Positions 24,038 to 32,620 of a stretch of 32,620 nt of DNA are shown here, in pieces (position 1 is the first letter of the stretch; each line of letters opens with the position of its first letter). Both the position numbers and the translations under genes were made by a program. The DNA is taken from NCBI GenBank assembly GCA_036522495.1, contig DATDFS010000061.1, positions 1 to 32,620 of the forward strand, in the 5' to 3' direction. Source of the DNA: Nitrososphaera_A sp036522495. Lineage in GTDB: Archaea; Thermoproteota; Nitrososphaeria; Nitrososphaerales; Nitrososphaeraceae. A model generated the notes under the pieces. It worked only from the letters and a program-made list of their open reading frames with translations, was not told the origin of the DNA and ran no database searches.

Positions 24038-24783
24038 TATACTCTGCCACCACCTTGAATATTTTTGAGTGACTCTACGAGGTTCACTTTGTTATCAAAT
24101 TGCTCCACAATGTTCTTCATTACTGAGGCATTTTTCCCTTTCAGCTGCTTTGCAGCAACAATCATCTCAGGAATGGCCCTGATAATGTTATCTACGATTG
24201 TGAGATGTGCTACTTTTGCCGTTCTTGATAGTGGATTTAGATCGATTGTGATCACTGTTTTACCCATATTTACGAGAGCTTCGGCCCGATCACCATCTTC
24301 CAATGGTACAAGCACAGTATCAGCTTTATAGATCCCATTGGGATCTACTCGTCTTCGTTCGCTTTGTAGTTCGGGAATTCTTACAGAAGCGTTGGAACCG
24401 ATTCCAAGGACAATCTTTGCTTTATTCTTTTTCAATTCTTTTTCAATTGCTATTTCACGTTCTGTAGTACGATAAAATAGGTTAACTTCTATTGCTGCAC
24501 CCGTAACGTGGCTTAATTCTACAATTTCTTTTGCACAAAGTGCAGCCACATTACCATTAATTGAAATTACAGGATATTTTGCAAGTAAAAGTGTAGAAGA
24601 AGCAGCCTTTGCTGCATCGCGTGCAACTTCAGTTGTATGTTCACCCAGAAGATAATCAAAAGCTTCTCCTCGCCCATAAGCAATCAAGCCCTCTGGAGCA
24701 ACCAATCCATTTCTAAAGCCAGTAACAAGTAGTTCTCTTATATAAAGAGATTTCGCGCGAGGATGGTTTGATGGAATATTCAT
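24037..24783 (-). CDS. 4-phosphopantoate--beta-alanine ligase (phosphopantothenate synthetase)
   Basis: A 248-residue archaeal phosphopantothenate synthetase (former DUF137), which joins phosphopantoate and beta-alanine with ATP, replacing the bacterial PanC/CoaA order. Matching segments are IPSNHPRAKSLYIRELLVTG, GLVAPEGLIAYGRGEAFDYL, LLAKYPVISINGNVAALCA, EVNLFYRTTERE, NPLSRTAKVAHLTIVDNIIR and AIPEMI. It starts 11 bases after the pantoate kinase gene and overlaps panB by one base. No bacterial-type panC or coaA appears in the window, consistent with the archaeal route. Confidence 0.96.
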   Translation of the reverse strand: MNIPSNHPRAKSLYIRELLVTGFRNGLVAPEGLIAYGRGEAFDYLLGEHTTEVARDAAKAASSTLLLAKYPVISINGNVAALCAKEIVELSHVTGAAIEVNLFYRTTEREIAIEKELKKNKAKIVLGIGSNASVRIPELQSERRRVDPNGIYKADTVLVPLEDGDRAEALVNMGKTVITIDLNPLSRTAKVAHLTIVDNIIRAIPEMIVAAKQLKGKNASVMKNIVEQFDNKVNLVESLKNIQGGGRV

Positions 24784-24794
24784 ATACGCTTTAA

Positions 24795-25721
24795 CTATGC
24801 ATTCCTTGCTCCAGCATTATCAATATTGCATACAATTAAACTGCCTTTGAAACCCTTAAGGCATTCTTTCGCTTCCTCTACATGGTCACTCTGGACTATT
24901 GTAAACAATGTCTCTCCGAATAATGCCACTCCACAACTAAAACCTCGAGATCTTAGGCTTTGAATGGGAAGTTTGCATCTGCCTTCAGTTAATCCGAGAT
25001 GATGAGCAAAGCAGTAAGACATCTCTAAAAAGTCGTCAATGTCTCTTGATACTCTTAACCTTTTTAACATACTCTCACCAACTCCATCTGCCAAATGAAT
25101 GCGATTGCTAAGAAACGATTTTGTAGAAATTGGAGAAATACAGAAAATGATCGCTTTATGGTTTTTGAGTTCAATTTTTTCTACAGTACCAATACCTGGA
25201 GCACCAGCATTAGTTCGCATTTCAAATCCGCCTGTAAATTCTGCGATTACAGTTCCCAGACCTGTCTTACAAGCAATCTCTGCATTATGTGCAATCTGCG
25301 CTGCTTCCTTCGTGTTCAGACCTATATTAAAGGCTTCATTAAGCGCATAAGATAAACTTAGAGCAGCAGCCCCACTAGAACCAAGTCCAAAGCCTACTGG
25401 AATGCTGATTTCATGTTCGATATTGATATAATAGCGATGATCAACGAGTTTGAGATATTCTTCTAGAACCCATTTTGACACTTCTGCATCCTCAACTCGA
25501 ATGTCATTAATGGAAATCTGATAATTCACTGACTCATGGTCATAAATTTCAACAGTAGTTGTAATCCCGCGGTCAATTGAAAAACCTGCACCCTTGGAAC
25601 CGACATAAAGATTATCCTTATTATTATTAGTTGCAGCCGGTTTCATCACAACAAAGCCAGTAATGTGACCTGGGCTGAATGCTCTAGATATAGCAATAGG
25701 CTCTGCAACTACAGATGTCAT
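24795..25721 (-). CDS. Pantoate kinase (GHMP superfamily)
   Basis: A 308-residue GHMP-type kinase. The ATP-binding motif 2 is VGFGLGSSGAAALSLSYALN (about residues 107-126), the N-terminal opening AISRAFSPGHITGFV is typical of archaeal pantoate kinase, and the C-terminal GVALFGETLFTIV corresponds to GHMP motif 3. It phosphorylates pantoate to 4-phosphopantoate, the first committed archaeal step. It is the first gene of the CoA operon and shares a 69-base divergent promoter region with the AbrB/PhoU-type regulator. In some archaea this enzyme resists CoA feedback and PanB is the regulated step; the sequence gives no direct clue here. Confidence 0.94.
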   Translation of the reverse strand: MTSVVAEPIAISRAFSPGHITGFVVMKPAATNNNKDNLYVGSKGAGFSIDRGITTTVEIYDHESVNYQISINDIRVEDAEVSKWVLEEYLKLVDHRYYINIEHEISIPVGFGLGSSGAAALSLSYALNEAFNIGLNTKEAAQIAHNAEIACKTGLGTVIAEFTGGFEMRTNAGAPGIGTVEKIELKNHKAIIFCISPISTKSFLSNRIHLADGVGESMLKRLRVSRDIDDFLEMSYCFAHHLGLTEGRCKLPIQSLRSRGFSCGVALFGETLFTIVQSDHVEEAKECLKGFKGSLIVCNIDNAGARNA

Positions 25722-25790
25722 AAGAGAATTTATAGATAATAAAAATATAAGAATAGTGTTTAATTAGTATAAATCAGTATAAATGTAATC
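25722..25790. promoter_or_regulatory. Divergent promoter region with tandem repeat agtataaat
   Basis: The only spacer between the divergent CoA operon and the AbrB/PhoU gene. Two exact copies of agtataaat (25766-25774, 25776-25784) sit one helical turn apart, just before the plus-strand ATG at 25791. TTTAATTA at 25759-25766 is placed like a TATA box for a leaderless transcript. A ten-base spacing could suit a dimeric AbrB-type binder, including the adjacent gene's own product, but this is speculation. Confidence 0.4.
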
Positions 25791-26804
25791 ATGGCTAGAT
25801 ATGCTAGAAGATTACAAAAAATAGGCAGCAGCATGTTGGTTTCATTGCCTAGTGAATGGATCAAAAACCACAGATTGAAAAAAGGAAATATGGTGTTAAT
25901 TGAGATTAATAGGGATAATTCAATCTCTTTGCTTCCATCAGACATAGGTAACGAAGATGTGAAAGAAGTAACGATCCCTTATCCTCCTGTATCAATGGAT
26001 AGTCTAGTTAATCAGATCTATGGTGCATATCTCCTTGGCTACAATATAATACATATTAAAGGCAAATCGCAAATATCTTTTGATAATCGAGAACTCATTA
26101 AACACGCAATGCAAAAACTTGTCGGCTTAGAAATAATTGATGAAGATGGGTATAATATTACTTCACAATTCTTGCTTGATGCGAATTCATTAGATGCAGA
26201 AAAGATCCTCAGACGAATGAGCTCAATCATAGCAGGAATGTATAGAGACGCCCTTGAGTGGCTGCGAAGCAAAGAAAATGATATTGGCAAATTAATAATG
26301 AGCAGAGATGATGAGGTGGACCGGCAATACTTTTTGCTTGTAAGGTTGATACGAAGTGCCATGGTGGATCAGAAACTGGCAAGTAAGCTCAATTTGAGCA
26401 ACATTGACATTCTAGATTATAGAATTGCTGCTAACCATCTTGAAAGTGCTGGTGATTATATTACGGACTTTGCATCAGCAGTACCGGATATTTTTCATAC
26501 AAAACTCATTGACCTAATTACTGAGCTTAGTATATTAACTGAGAAGATGCATGAAAGGTCTGTGGCTGCTTTTACAACTAAGAATAGAGCAGAATCTATT
26601 GAAGTTGTAAAAATGTATAATAAATTTAACGAACTCATAAAATCAATAAAGGAGCTGTCTGCAACGACAGAATCAAAAAACTCAGAATTAACTATAGCGG
26701 TTCTTAATTTAATTTATTCAATGGATAAAATTGCAAGATGTTGGGTCGATGTAGCTGATTTGGTTAAACCAGTATATTTGACATCGTCATTGAGAAATCC
26801 GTAA
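25791..26804 (+). CDS. PhoU-family regulator with N-terminal SpoVT-AbrB domain
   Basis: A 337-residue protein. Residues 1-50 are a swapped-hairpin AbrB DNA-binding domain (RYARRLQKIGSSMLVSLPSE, WIKNHRLKKGNMVLIEINRD). Two PhoU three-helix-bundle repeats follow (about 110-215 and 225-330), with metal-binding-type patterns such as MSRDDEVDRQYFLLVRLIRS and IAANHLESAGDYITDFASAV. Archaeal proteins of this form are thought to link phosphate status to gene control or the Pst transporter. No pst gene is in the window. It is divergent from the CoA operon. Function beyond the domains is inferred. Confidence 0.93.
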   Translation: MARYARRLQKIGSSMLVSLPSEWIKNHRLKKGNMVLIEINRDNSISLLPSDIGNEDVKEVTIPYPPVSMDSLVNQIYGAYLLGYNIIHIKGKSQISFDNRELIKHAMQKLVGLEIIDEDGYNITSQFLLDANSLDAEKILRRMSSIIAGMYRDALEWLRSKENDIGKLIMSRDDEVDRQYFLLVRLIRSAMVDQKLASKLNLSNIDILDYRIAANHLESAGDYITDFASAVPDIFHTKLIDLITELSILTEKMHERSVAAFTTKNRAESIEVVKMYNKFNELIKSIKELSATTESKNSELTIAVLNLIYSMDKIARCWVDVADLVKPVYLTSSLRNP

Positions 26805-27260
26805 GATTACAAGTTCAGGAAACCACTCTTATAATATTTAGTGAATACTATACTATTTGAGTGCCACTTAATTATTGGTTGGACTTTTGAAAAATAGCGA
26901 CGACAAGATGATTTGCCAATTGACATTTTTGTATATGCATATAACAACTCAAACAGACGTAGCACTATTCAAATAAAAGCCATGGTTGTCAAAAGATTTA
27001 TCACGTTACCATCATAGAGATGGTCACGAAAACTCAAAAGACGTACAAAGAAGAATAGATGATAATCGGAAAACGATGGGGTGCAGCCTGCATCCTTATG
27101 TAAAGAATCTAACAGCAGAAAGATGTTTAGTTATTCGATATATTTAGCGCATCTTTCAACTTCTATTTCTCCATTAGAGCCATGATTTAAAGATAATAAA
27201 TTTATGATTTCAATTATTTAACATATATAAAAGTTACTATCATAGCTTATATACGTTTCA
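26805..27260. other. Intergenic region, no gene recognised
   Basis: 456 AT-rich bases. No open frame, relic or structured RNA could be recognised. The part just before 27261 (tatataaaagttactatcat, 27224-27243) includes a good TATA-like element for the cyclase gene. Confidence 0.45.
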
Positions 27261-28469
27261 ATGAATACATATTCTAGAGGACATCTGTTATTGATTTCTT
27301 CAAAAGGTAATGCGAATAACAATGAGTCTGTCCCTTTCTATTTCAATAATCCATCTGAGGAAATATCATTCTCTGGTCATTCACAGAACTATTGTGTTTG
27401 TTTTGTTGATATGGTAGATTCTACAAAAATCACAGCCCAAATTGCTGACGCAGGAAAAATTAGAATATATTATTCAATATTTATTAACACAATGGCAGCC
27501 ATAGCGAGAGACTTTGACGCAAAGATAATTAAGAATACTGGCGATTGTTTGATATATTATTTTCCAAAAACATCAGATTCTGCCAACAGATCTGCTTTCA
27601 AAGCAGTACTTGAATGTGGCATTACTTCACTAGCAGCTAACGATGTTATCAATGCAAAGTTAAGGGAAGAAGGAGGATTTCCTCCTCTTTACTACAGAAT
27701 TAGTGCTGACTATGGTAAGGTAGAGATAGCAAAGTCAATAACATCGCAGACTGATGATTTGTTTGGTTCTACAGTAAATCTATGTGCAAAAATAAACTCT
27801 AAGGCTGCTCCAAATGGGATGGTAATAGGTGGTGATCTATATCAAATTGTAAAAAAAAAATCTTATTTTGATGATCATTATCTTTTCAAGGAATTAGGCG
27901 GATACTTAATTATTGACTTTAAGCACAAATATCCCATCTATTCCGTAGAAAGCAAAAATAAGAATATTATTAATCCTTTGAACCCTGATAAACAAGTCTC
28001 AGAATTAGAACTTACCCAAATGCAGCCTCATTTAACTGCTGAGCGGATAATAAAATCACCTGTTACTGACGAAGAACATCAACAAAAATATTTGCCTAAT
28101 ATTATGGTAGTGGATGACGAACCAGATGCACTCTTGACTTACAAGACATTCTTGGCTACTGAAGGCTACAATGTTGATGCATTTACAGATCCTCAGCAGG
28201 CATTGAAATGCTTTGCAACAAAAAAGCCTTCCTACTATAATTTGGTAGTAATGGATATAAGAATGCCTGGTCTAAACGGACTTCAACTATACTATAGATT
28301 GAAAGCAATGAATATGTCTGTTAAGATACTTTTTGTATCTGCTCTTGACGCAGCTGGAGAGCTGATAAGTATACTACCTGATGTAAGCCACAGGGATTTT
28401 ATAAGGAAGCCAGTCGATGAAACACGTTTTGTCAGTGCGGTAAGAACCATACTTGGTTCTTTTCTATGA
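27261..28469 (+). CDS. Class III nucleotidyl cyclase domain fused to a C-terminal receiver domain
   Basis: A 402-residue soluble protein. The cyclase homology domain (about 42-195) keeps both metal Asp residues (Asp50 in VDMVDST and Asp95 in KNTGDCL), the adenine-selecting Lys91 and Asp166 (TDDLFGSTVN), and the ribose-orienting Asn173. At the transition-state Arg position (normally NxAxR) it has Lys177 (NLCAKI). A linker leads to a full REC domain (about 280-402) with acidic pair Asp285-Asp286, phospho-acceptor Asp332 (VVMDIRMPGLNG), switch Ser360 and Lys383 (FIRKP). The usual order is receiver first, so a C-terminal receiver after a cyclase is less common. It may make cAMP under control of a kinase, or be a catalytically weak nucleotide sensor. 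ATG 27261 is the likely start. Confidence 0.88.
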   Translation: MNTYSRGHLLLISSKGNANNNESVPFYFNNPSEEISFSGHSQNYCVCFVDMVDSTKITAQIADAGKIRIYYSIFINTMAAIARDFDAKIIKNTGDCLIYYFPKTSDSANRSAFKAVLECGITSLAANDVINAKLREEGGFPPLYYRISADYGKVEIAKSITSQTDDLFGSTVNLCAKINSKAAPNGMVIGGDLYQIVKKKSYFDDHYLFKELGGYLIIDFKHKYPIYSVESKNKNIINPLNPDKQVSELELTQMQPHLTAERIIKSPVTDEEHQQKYLPNIMVVDDEPDALLTYKTFLATEGYNVDAFTDPQQALKCFATKKPSYYNLVVMDIRMPGLNGLQLYYRLKAMNMSVKILFVSALDAAGELISILPDVSHRDFIRKPVDETRFVSAVRTILGSFL

Positions 28470-28738
28470 GATTACTTTTGATCTCCCCTATTACTTGCTC
28501 CTAATATTCTATATCATACTCAATTAAGATTGAATCAGTTGAGCCAATCTGAACCTTAATAGTGCCAGTAGGTTTTTTCCATAAAAAGATTGGGCAGAAT
28601 TGAATAGTGGTGCATTTGGGAAAAGATGACAAATTGGAAAAGATATGCAGTTTTAGGGAGGATTCCACTTACTGACCAGACATCCAGATCATTAATTTAG
28701 GTTAAAATTATTTGTAAAAAATATAACATTTAATCGAT

Positions 28739-30187
28739 CTAGCTGATTTTTATAATTGAAGAATACGGCTTTAGTGTAAGTTCTATCTTACCCTCTCTTC
28801 CGTTATTTCCTGTAGCACCTATCACTTTTATCCTATCACCCACATTCAATTTGTTTATAGAAGAGCTTTGGTCACGCCATCCTACTACGCGAATCTCCCC
28901 AGTATCATCTCCAAGTAGCGTATCAGTCACAGGAACAACTCCACTTTTTGTGTTTACTTCTGTCATATTAGGTGCATGTAATACGATTGCCTCTATAACA
29001 TAAGGATTTTCTGAAACCTGGATATCTTTAATTTTTGATTCTAATTTTGACAAGGTTAGAAAGGAGGGATCGTTATCCATTATTCTAATATATGAGTCCT
29101 CTCTGGACAGAGTAATAGAATTACCAAAGATTCTGCTTGGAATGCATTCTATCATTGTATCAGAAGTTATTTCATTAGTCATAAGCATATTATCAATAAC
29201 GACAGATAAGAATTTACTAGATCTATCCACAGCTAGACAGTTTATGTTGCCCTTGCCTGTTTCTTTTCCAATTGAAATTACTCTTAGCGGTATAACTTCG
29301 ACTTCTTTTTGCGATCCAGGAAATTGCAATACAGTTCCTTCATCGCCATGAATTTCAAGATCTCCATTGCCATATTGCAGATTACCAGGTTTGATCCTAA
29401 CTCCTATAAGCCGAACACTGGCACCAGTGTCGAATACCTTTGGGATCTTCTTCTCATCAACGTTCCATATAACAACACGTAAAGAACGAGTACTGGTCTC
29501 ATTTGAGATTTGCATTTGTAGCGACTTAAGAAGTTCTCCTCTAACATTGTTAAATTCAGAAATTCTTGGATTGGAATCGATACTACCTATAATTATAGCA
29601 TTGTCCTGTAACTCCTTGACATCATCAATTTTGATTGTCATTGAGTCGATATTTGGAATAGAACCGTCATCATTGCCAACTGGTTCAATGTTTCCGTTTG
29701 AACCTAAACTGATAATTGGCTTACCGTCAAGTCCAGACTTTACATAACATCGAGAAATCTTTATTAAATCTCCAGGCTCCAAGCCCAATTCATCTAGAAT
29801 ACTAATCTGATTATTATTCCAGAGTTTAACTTTAATGCTACTTTCCTTATCGTAGACTGTTAAAGTTCGGTTTATAATCTCTTCATTGGTATCCTTTTTG
29901 ATAAACTTACGAACTGGATAAATATTCATAATCCTAGCGGTGATAGTTACCTCTTTTGCACCAATATACAGATCTTTGATCTCCGAGCCCAATTTAGGAA
30001 TATTTTCAAATGAAATACCAAGGTCAGCAGCTACTAAAAATAATGCTCCTTGATCTGTTAGATAACCGGCACCGACCTTGCGTTTTTTTTCGTCGATCAA
30101 TTCTCTGATCTGCTCAGCCTTGATTTCTGGCTTCTGTTTTAGGAGTAATTCCACCATCTTCTTAAAATCAAGAGACAAATTAGTCAC
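28739..30187 (-). CDS. rpa: Replication protein A-like single-stranded DNA-binding protein
   Basis: A 482-residue RPA-type protein. The N-terminal helical segment (about 1-60: VELLLKQKPEIKAEQIRELI, VGAGYLTDQGALFLVAADLG) is typical of archaeal RPA. Three or four OB folds follow: about 70-170 (ITARIMNIYPVRKFIKKD, VKLWNNN), about 190-290 (NAIIIGSIDSNPRISEF, LRVVIWN), a weaker one about 295-370, and about 385-480 (YVIEAIVLHAPNMTEVNTKS, IRVVGWRDQSSS, DRIKVIGATG). It should coat single-stranded DNA in replication and repair. No C4 zinc finger is present, unlike RPA of some euryarchaea. The start is GTG at 30185-30187. Transcribed alone, convergent with the cyclase gene. Confidence 0.92.
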   Translation of the reverse strand: MTNLSLDFKKMVELLLKQKPEIKAEQIRELIDEKKRKVGAGYLTDQGALFLVAADLGISFENIPKLGSEIKDLYIGAKEVTITARIMNIYPVRKFIKKDTNEEIINRTLTVYDKESSIKVKLWNNNQISILDELGLEPGDLIKISRCYVKSGLDGKPIISLGSNGNIEPVGNDDGSIPNIDSMTIKIDDVKELQDNAIIIGSIDSNPRISEFNNVRGELLKSLQMQISNETSTRSLRVVIWNVDEKKIPKVFDTGASVRLIGVRIKPGNLQYGNGDLEIHGDEGTVLQFPGSQKEVEVIPLRVISIGKETGKGNINCLAVDRSSKFLSVVIDNMLMTNEITSDTMIECIPSRIFGNSITLSREDSYIRIMDNDPSFLTLSKLESKIKDIQVSENPYVIEAIVLHAPNMTEVNTKSGVVPVTDTLLGDDTGEIRVVGWRDQSSSINKLNVGDRIKVIGATGNNGREGKIELTLKPYSSIIKIS

Positions 30188-30428
30188 AAACCCCCTGTAT
30201 TATTAGTTCCTCTGAAATTATGATAAACTACTTGCCTATATGCTTTGATAAGTATATGTTCAGTGACAGTTTTAGATCAATCAAGAGAGATAGTTATATA
30301 TATTTAAGCATTGTAGTTTGCAGTAAGCTATTCTAACAATTGTAATCTACTCAAGATGAAATTTGCTAGAATATTTTACCACTTTAATTTATCTATAGGA
30401 ACAATGAAGTAATGATTGTAATTTATTG

Positions 30429-32261
30429 ATGCTTACACACTTATCCAAAAATAATATTACTTTGCTTTTTATTATTGCAGCTGTTGGAATTTCACTATCC
30501 ATTCTTTCTTACCAATATTCTACTTTTACTGCTAACGAAATAGCAAAAGCCGCTTCTCAAGATGTAAGATTAAACGCTAGAATCGAAGCATATGATCTTT
30601 CGAGAATATTAGTGCATACTATAGACTCGATCACCACCAATTTACGGACACTCGCTAATGCGCCCACAATTCAAAATAATGAGACTGAAAAAGCGCAGAT
30701 TCTTTTTAATACTGCACAAGCATCGACACATGAACTTACAGCTGGCTACTATTGGATTAACAAAGAAGGTAGAGTAATAATGTGGAGTAACATGAACCAA
30801 ACTACACCTCAACAGCATAAGGGAGTAAACCTAACCTCTAATGAATATTTCATCATTCCGAAAAATACACATACACCATATTATAGTAGCGTACTACAAT
30901 CAACAGACGACGTCCCTAGACTGTATATATCATTTCCAATAATTGATAACCAAGCTAAAACTGATAACAATACTGCTGCTGCTAGTAAGACAGAAACATT
31001 CAAAGGCGTTATAGTTGTTGGAATTAGTGTCAGTACTATAGGTAAATTTTTGCAAAATGAACTGTTTCCTGAAATTGTAACCAATGTAGGTCTGATGGAC
31101 AAGAATGGAATAATATTATATGCTAGGAATCAACCGCTAATTGGTAAGAACTATTTGGGAAACGAATTCCAGTCATTGATCTCCCCTGAGATAAAAGATT
31201 CGTATAATAGCATTCTCAGGCGTTCATTAGAAGGTAAATCTGGGGCAGAGGACATTACATTCCACTCTAACACGACTACCATTTCATACCAACCAGTATT
31301 AATTGATGGAAAACAGCTATGGACTTTGTTCATTGGCACTCCACACATACTTGCCAGCGATGTCGGCTTTCTGATAGATCAGCAGAAGAATTTTAGCACC
31401 CTCATGGTTATAATAATTGGATGCATAGCACTTGGTATTGCATTTCTTATTCTCTCATGGAATAAGAGATTAGAGGCGGCTGTAAATACAAGGACAACAG
31501 AACTAAAGGAAACAAATGATTCTTTGACTAAATCGAATAAACTACTTGCTGCGGCCAATGAACAACTGAAAGTTCATGACAAGATGCAAAAGGAGTTTAT
31601 TAATATAGCAGCTCATGAATTACGCACTCCCATTATGCCAATATTAGGAGAAGCAGAATATATTGAACATCAATTTGATCATAAGAAGAAGGTTGAAGTA
31701 GAAGATGAACAGATTGCATTAATTATTCGTAATGCAAAAAGATTAGAGCATCTTGCGTCAGATATCTTAGACGTTTCAAAAATTGAAAGTCAGTCGTTGA
31801 GGCTAAATAAAGAACAATTTAATCTAAATCATGTATTATCGGATAGTATACAAGACATCCGAAATCGTCTTGCGACAGATAATGGATATAATAATGCTGT
31901 CGAGGTACTTTACAAGCCTGAAGATATTATTGTGGATGCAGATAAAGGAAGAATAACCCAAGTTATTTCCAACCTTCTAAACAATGCTGTTAAATTTACA
32001 AAAGAAGGAGTTATTTCTGTCATTGCACAAAGGAGAGATAATCAAGTTGTTGTTAGCATAAAGGATAGTGGTCAAGGCATAGATTCTGAGATATCACCGA
32101 GACTATTTTCAAAATTTGCTACAAAATCAGAAACAGGCACTGGGTTGGGACTGTTTATTTCAAAAAGTATTGTAGAGGCGCATAATGGTAAAATATGGGC
32201 TGTGAATAACGCTGATGGTAAAGGTGCTACATTTACTTTTAGCATACCTATAAGAGTATAA
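30429..32261 (+). CDS. Membrane sensor histidine kinase with extracellular Cache-type domain
   Basis: A 610-residue kinase counted from ATG 30429 (a TTG three bases earlier is a less likely start). Helix 1 (about 12-30) and helix 2 (about 323-344) bracket a large extracellular sensor with the Cache feature GYYWINKEGRVIMWSNMN and a second unit VGLMDKNGIILYARNQPLIG, so a double Cache is likely. A coiled coil (about 345-385) leads to HisKA with phospho-acceptor His396 (AAHELRTPIMP). The HATPase domain has the N box SNLLNNAVKF, G1 DSGQGID and G2 GTGLGLFISK, ending HNGKIWAVNN ... GATFTFSIP. It should autophosphorylate in response to an external small ligand. The receiver gene that follows (from about 32448) is decayed. 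Confidence 0.94.
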   Translation: MLTHLSKNNITLLFIIAAVGISLSILSYQYSTFTANEIAKAASQDVRLNARIEAYDLSRILVHTIDSITTNLRTLANAPTIQNNETEKAQILFNTAQASTHELTAGYYWINKEGRVIMWSNMNQTTPQQHKGVNLTSNEYFIIPKNTHTPYYSSVLQSTDDVPRLYISFPIIDNQAKTDNNTAAASKTETFKGVIVVGISVSTIGKFLQNELFPEIVTNVGLMDKNGIILYARNQPLIGKNYLGNEFQSLISPEIKDSYNSILRRSLEGKSGAEDITFHSNTTTISYQPVLIDGKQLWTLFIGTPHILASDVGFLIDQQKNFSTLMVIIIGCIALGIAFLILSWNKRLEAAVNTRTTELKETNDSLTKSNKLLAAANEQLKVHDKMQKEFINIAAHELRTPIMPILGEAEYIEHQFDHKKKVEVEDEQIALIIRNAKRLEHLASDILDVSKIESQSLRLNKEQFNLNHVLSDSIQDIRNRLATDNGYNNAVEVLYKPEDIIVDADKGRITQVISNLLNNAVKFTKEGVISVIAQRRDNQVVVSIKDSGQGIDSEISPRLFSKFATKSETGTGLGLFISKSIVEAHNGKIWAVNNADGKGATFTFSIPIRV

Positions 32262-32447
32262 TCTATTATGTTATGAGTAATCCTTATTGTTGATATGTTG
32301 AAGACCCACTGGTATTGCTATGTCAGGTGAGTGTTTGCAGATCATCATAATGGTGGTATTTCTTATAATCCTCATCAACCACTAGATGATGATGGATCTC
32401 TTACAAAATCAAAAAAGATTTACAATTACTAAACAAGACCATTATGT
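32262..32447. other. Spacer after the kinase gene
   Basis: Between the kinase stop and the receiver relic. No gene is seen; short GAT/ATG repeats occur at about 32381-32395. Confidence 0.35.
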
Positions 32448-32620
32448 AAAAGGATTCTTATCATAGATGAGCATTCTTGATACTATCATAATATTCAAAG
32501 TAGCTTTGGAGAATAACAATAATAAGAATTTGAAGTATATACCTATAATGACCCTTTAGCTGCATTATTGGAGTTCAAGCCAAACTTTTACGATCTGTTA
32601 CTAATGATATTAACCTACCA
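32448..32620 (+). pseudogene. Receiver (REC) domain relic 3, cut by the window edge
   Basis: In three successive frames the plus strand reads RILIIDEHS (stop), DTIIIFKVALENNNNK, then EFEVYTYNDPLAALLEFKPN and FYDLLLM. The final bases (ctaatgatattaacctacca) become LMDINLP if one G is restored, the phospho-acceptor strand of a receiver. At least three single-base changes are needed to repair it. It lies about 190 bases after the intact kinase gene on the same strand, so this kinase has probably lost its own regulator. Confidence 0.7.

Noticed and set aside
1..32620. CRISPR array, prophage or rRNA operon
   Set aside because: No regularly spaced repeats, phage structural genes or complete rRNA were found on reading both strands.

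Overview
The window is AT-rich (roughly one third G+C by eye) and archaeal. Archaeal markers are the complete pantoate kinase / phosphopantothenate synthetase route to CoA, aTrm56, MBF1, archaeal NAC, TFE-beta, an RPA-type single-strand binding protein, and a tRNA with bulge-helix-bulge introns. Siroheme reductase, Ku, many two-component proteins, small C2H2 fingers and low G+C together suggest a terrestrial ammonia-oxidising thaumarchaeon (Nitrososphaerales, possibly Nitrosocosmicus-like). That placement is inference; no amo or 16S gene is present.

Layout. 1-748: 5' part of a bacterial-type Ku gene, running off the left edge. 1380-4032: a hypothetical protein, an EamA-type permease and a small secreted protein. 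4033-7720: a poorly coding, decayed stretch with relics of a zinc finger, a HAD phosphatase, a histidine kinase, an exact copy of an internal piece of ku and an alcohol dehydrogenase tail; intact within it are a lone receiver protein and a thioredoxin. 7725-10423: siroheme nitrite/sulfite reductase and tandem rhodanese, overlapping by 13 bases. 11181-13263: MBF1, HflX and Trm56 as one minus-strand block. 13537-14371: a PUA protein and NAC. 14.7-15.6 kb: a decayed GNAT acetyltransferase. 15901-16124: two tiny coupled ORFs. 16221-17629: two CBS proteins around a tRNA(CAU). 17741-18329: a frameshifted transposase. 18435-19816: a YdcF-like protein, a two-intron tRNA-Gly(UCC) and TFE-beta. 19.8-21.8 kb: a second graveyard with two decayed receiver genes and one decayed unknown. 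21826-25721: CoA operon PoK-PPS-PanB-CoaBC. 25791-32261: AbrB/PhoU regulator, cyclase-receiver fusion, RPA and a Cache-type histidine kinase. The right edge enters a third decayed receiver gene.

Functionally the window combines conserved housekeeping blocks (CoA synthesis, translation and transcription factors) with a two-component repertoire that is being duplicated and lost. About ten relics in 32.6 kb is unusually dense for an archaeon. The points most worth a second look are the tRNA-Gly with introns at 37/38 and 53/54, the 207-base duplicate of part of ku, the cyclase-receiver fusion with Lys at the usual transition-state Arg, the 10-base tandem duplication that broke the transposase, and the ATGA-coupled small ORFs at 15.9-16.1 kb.
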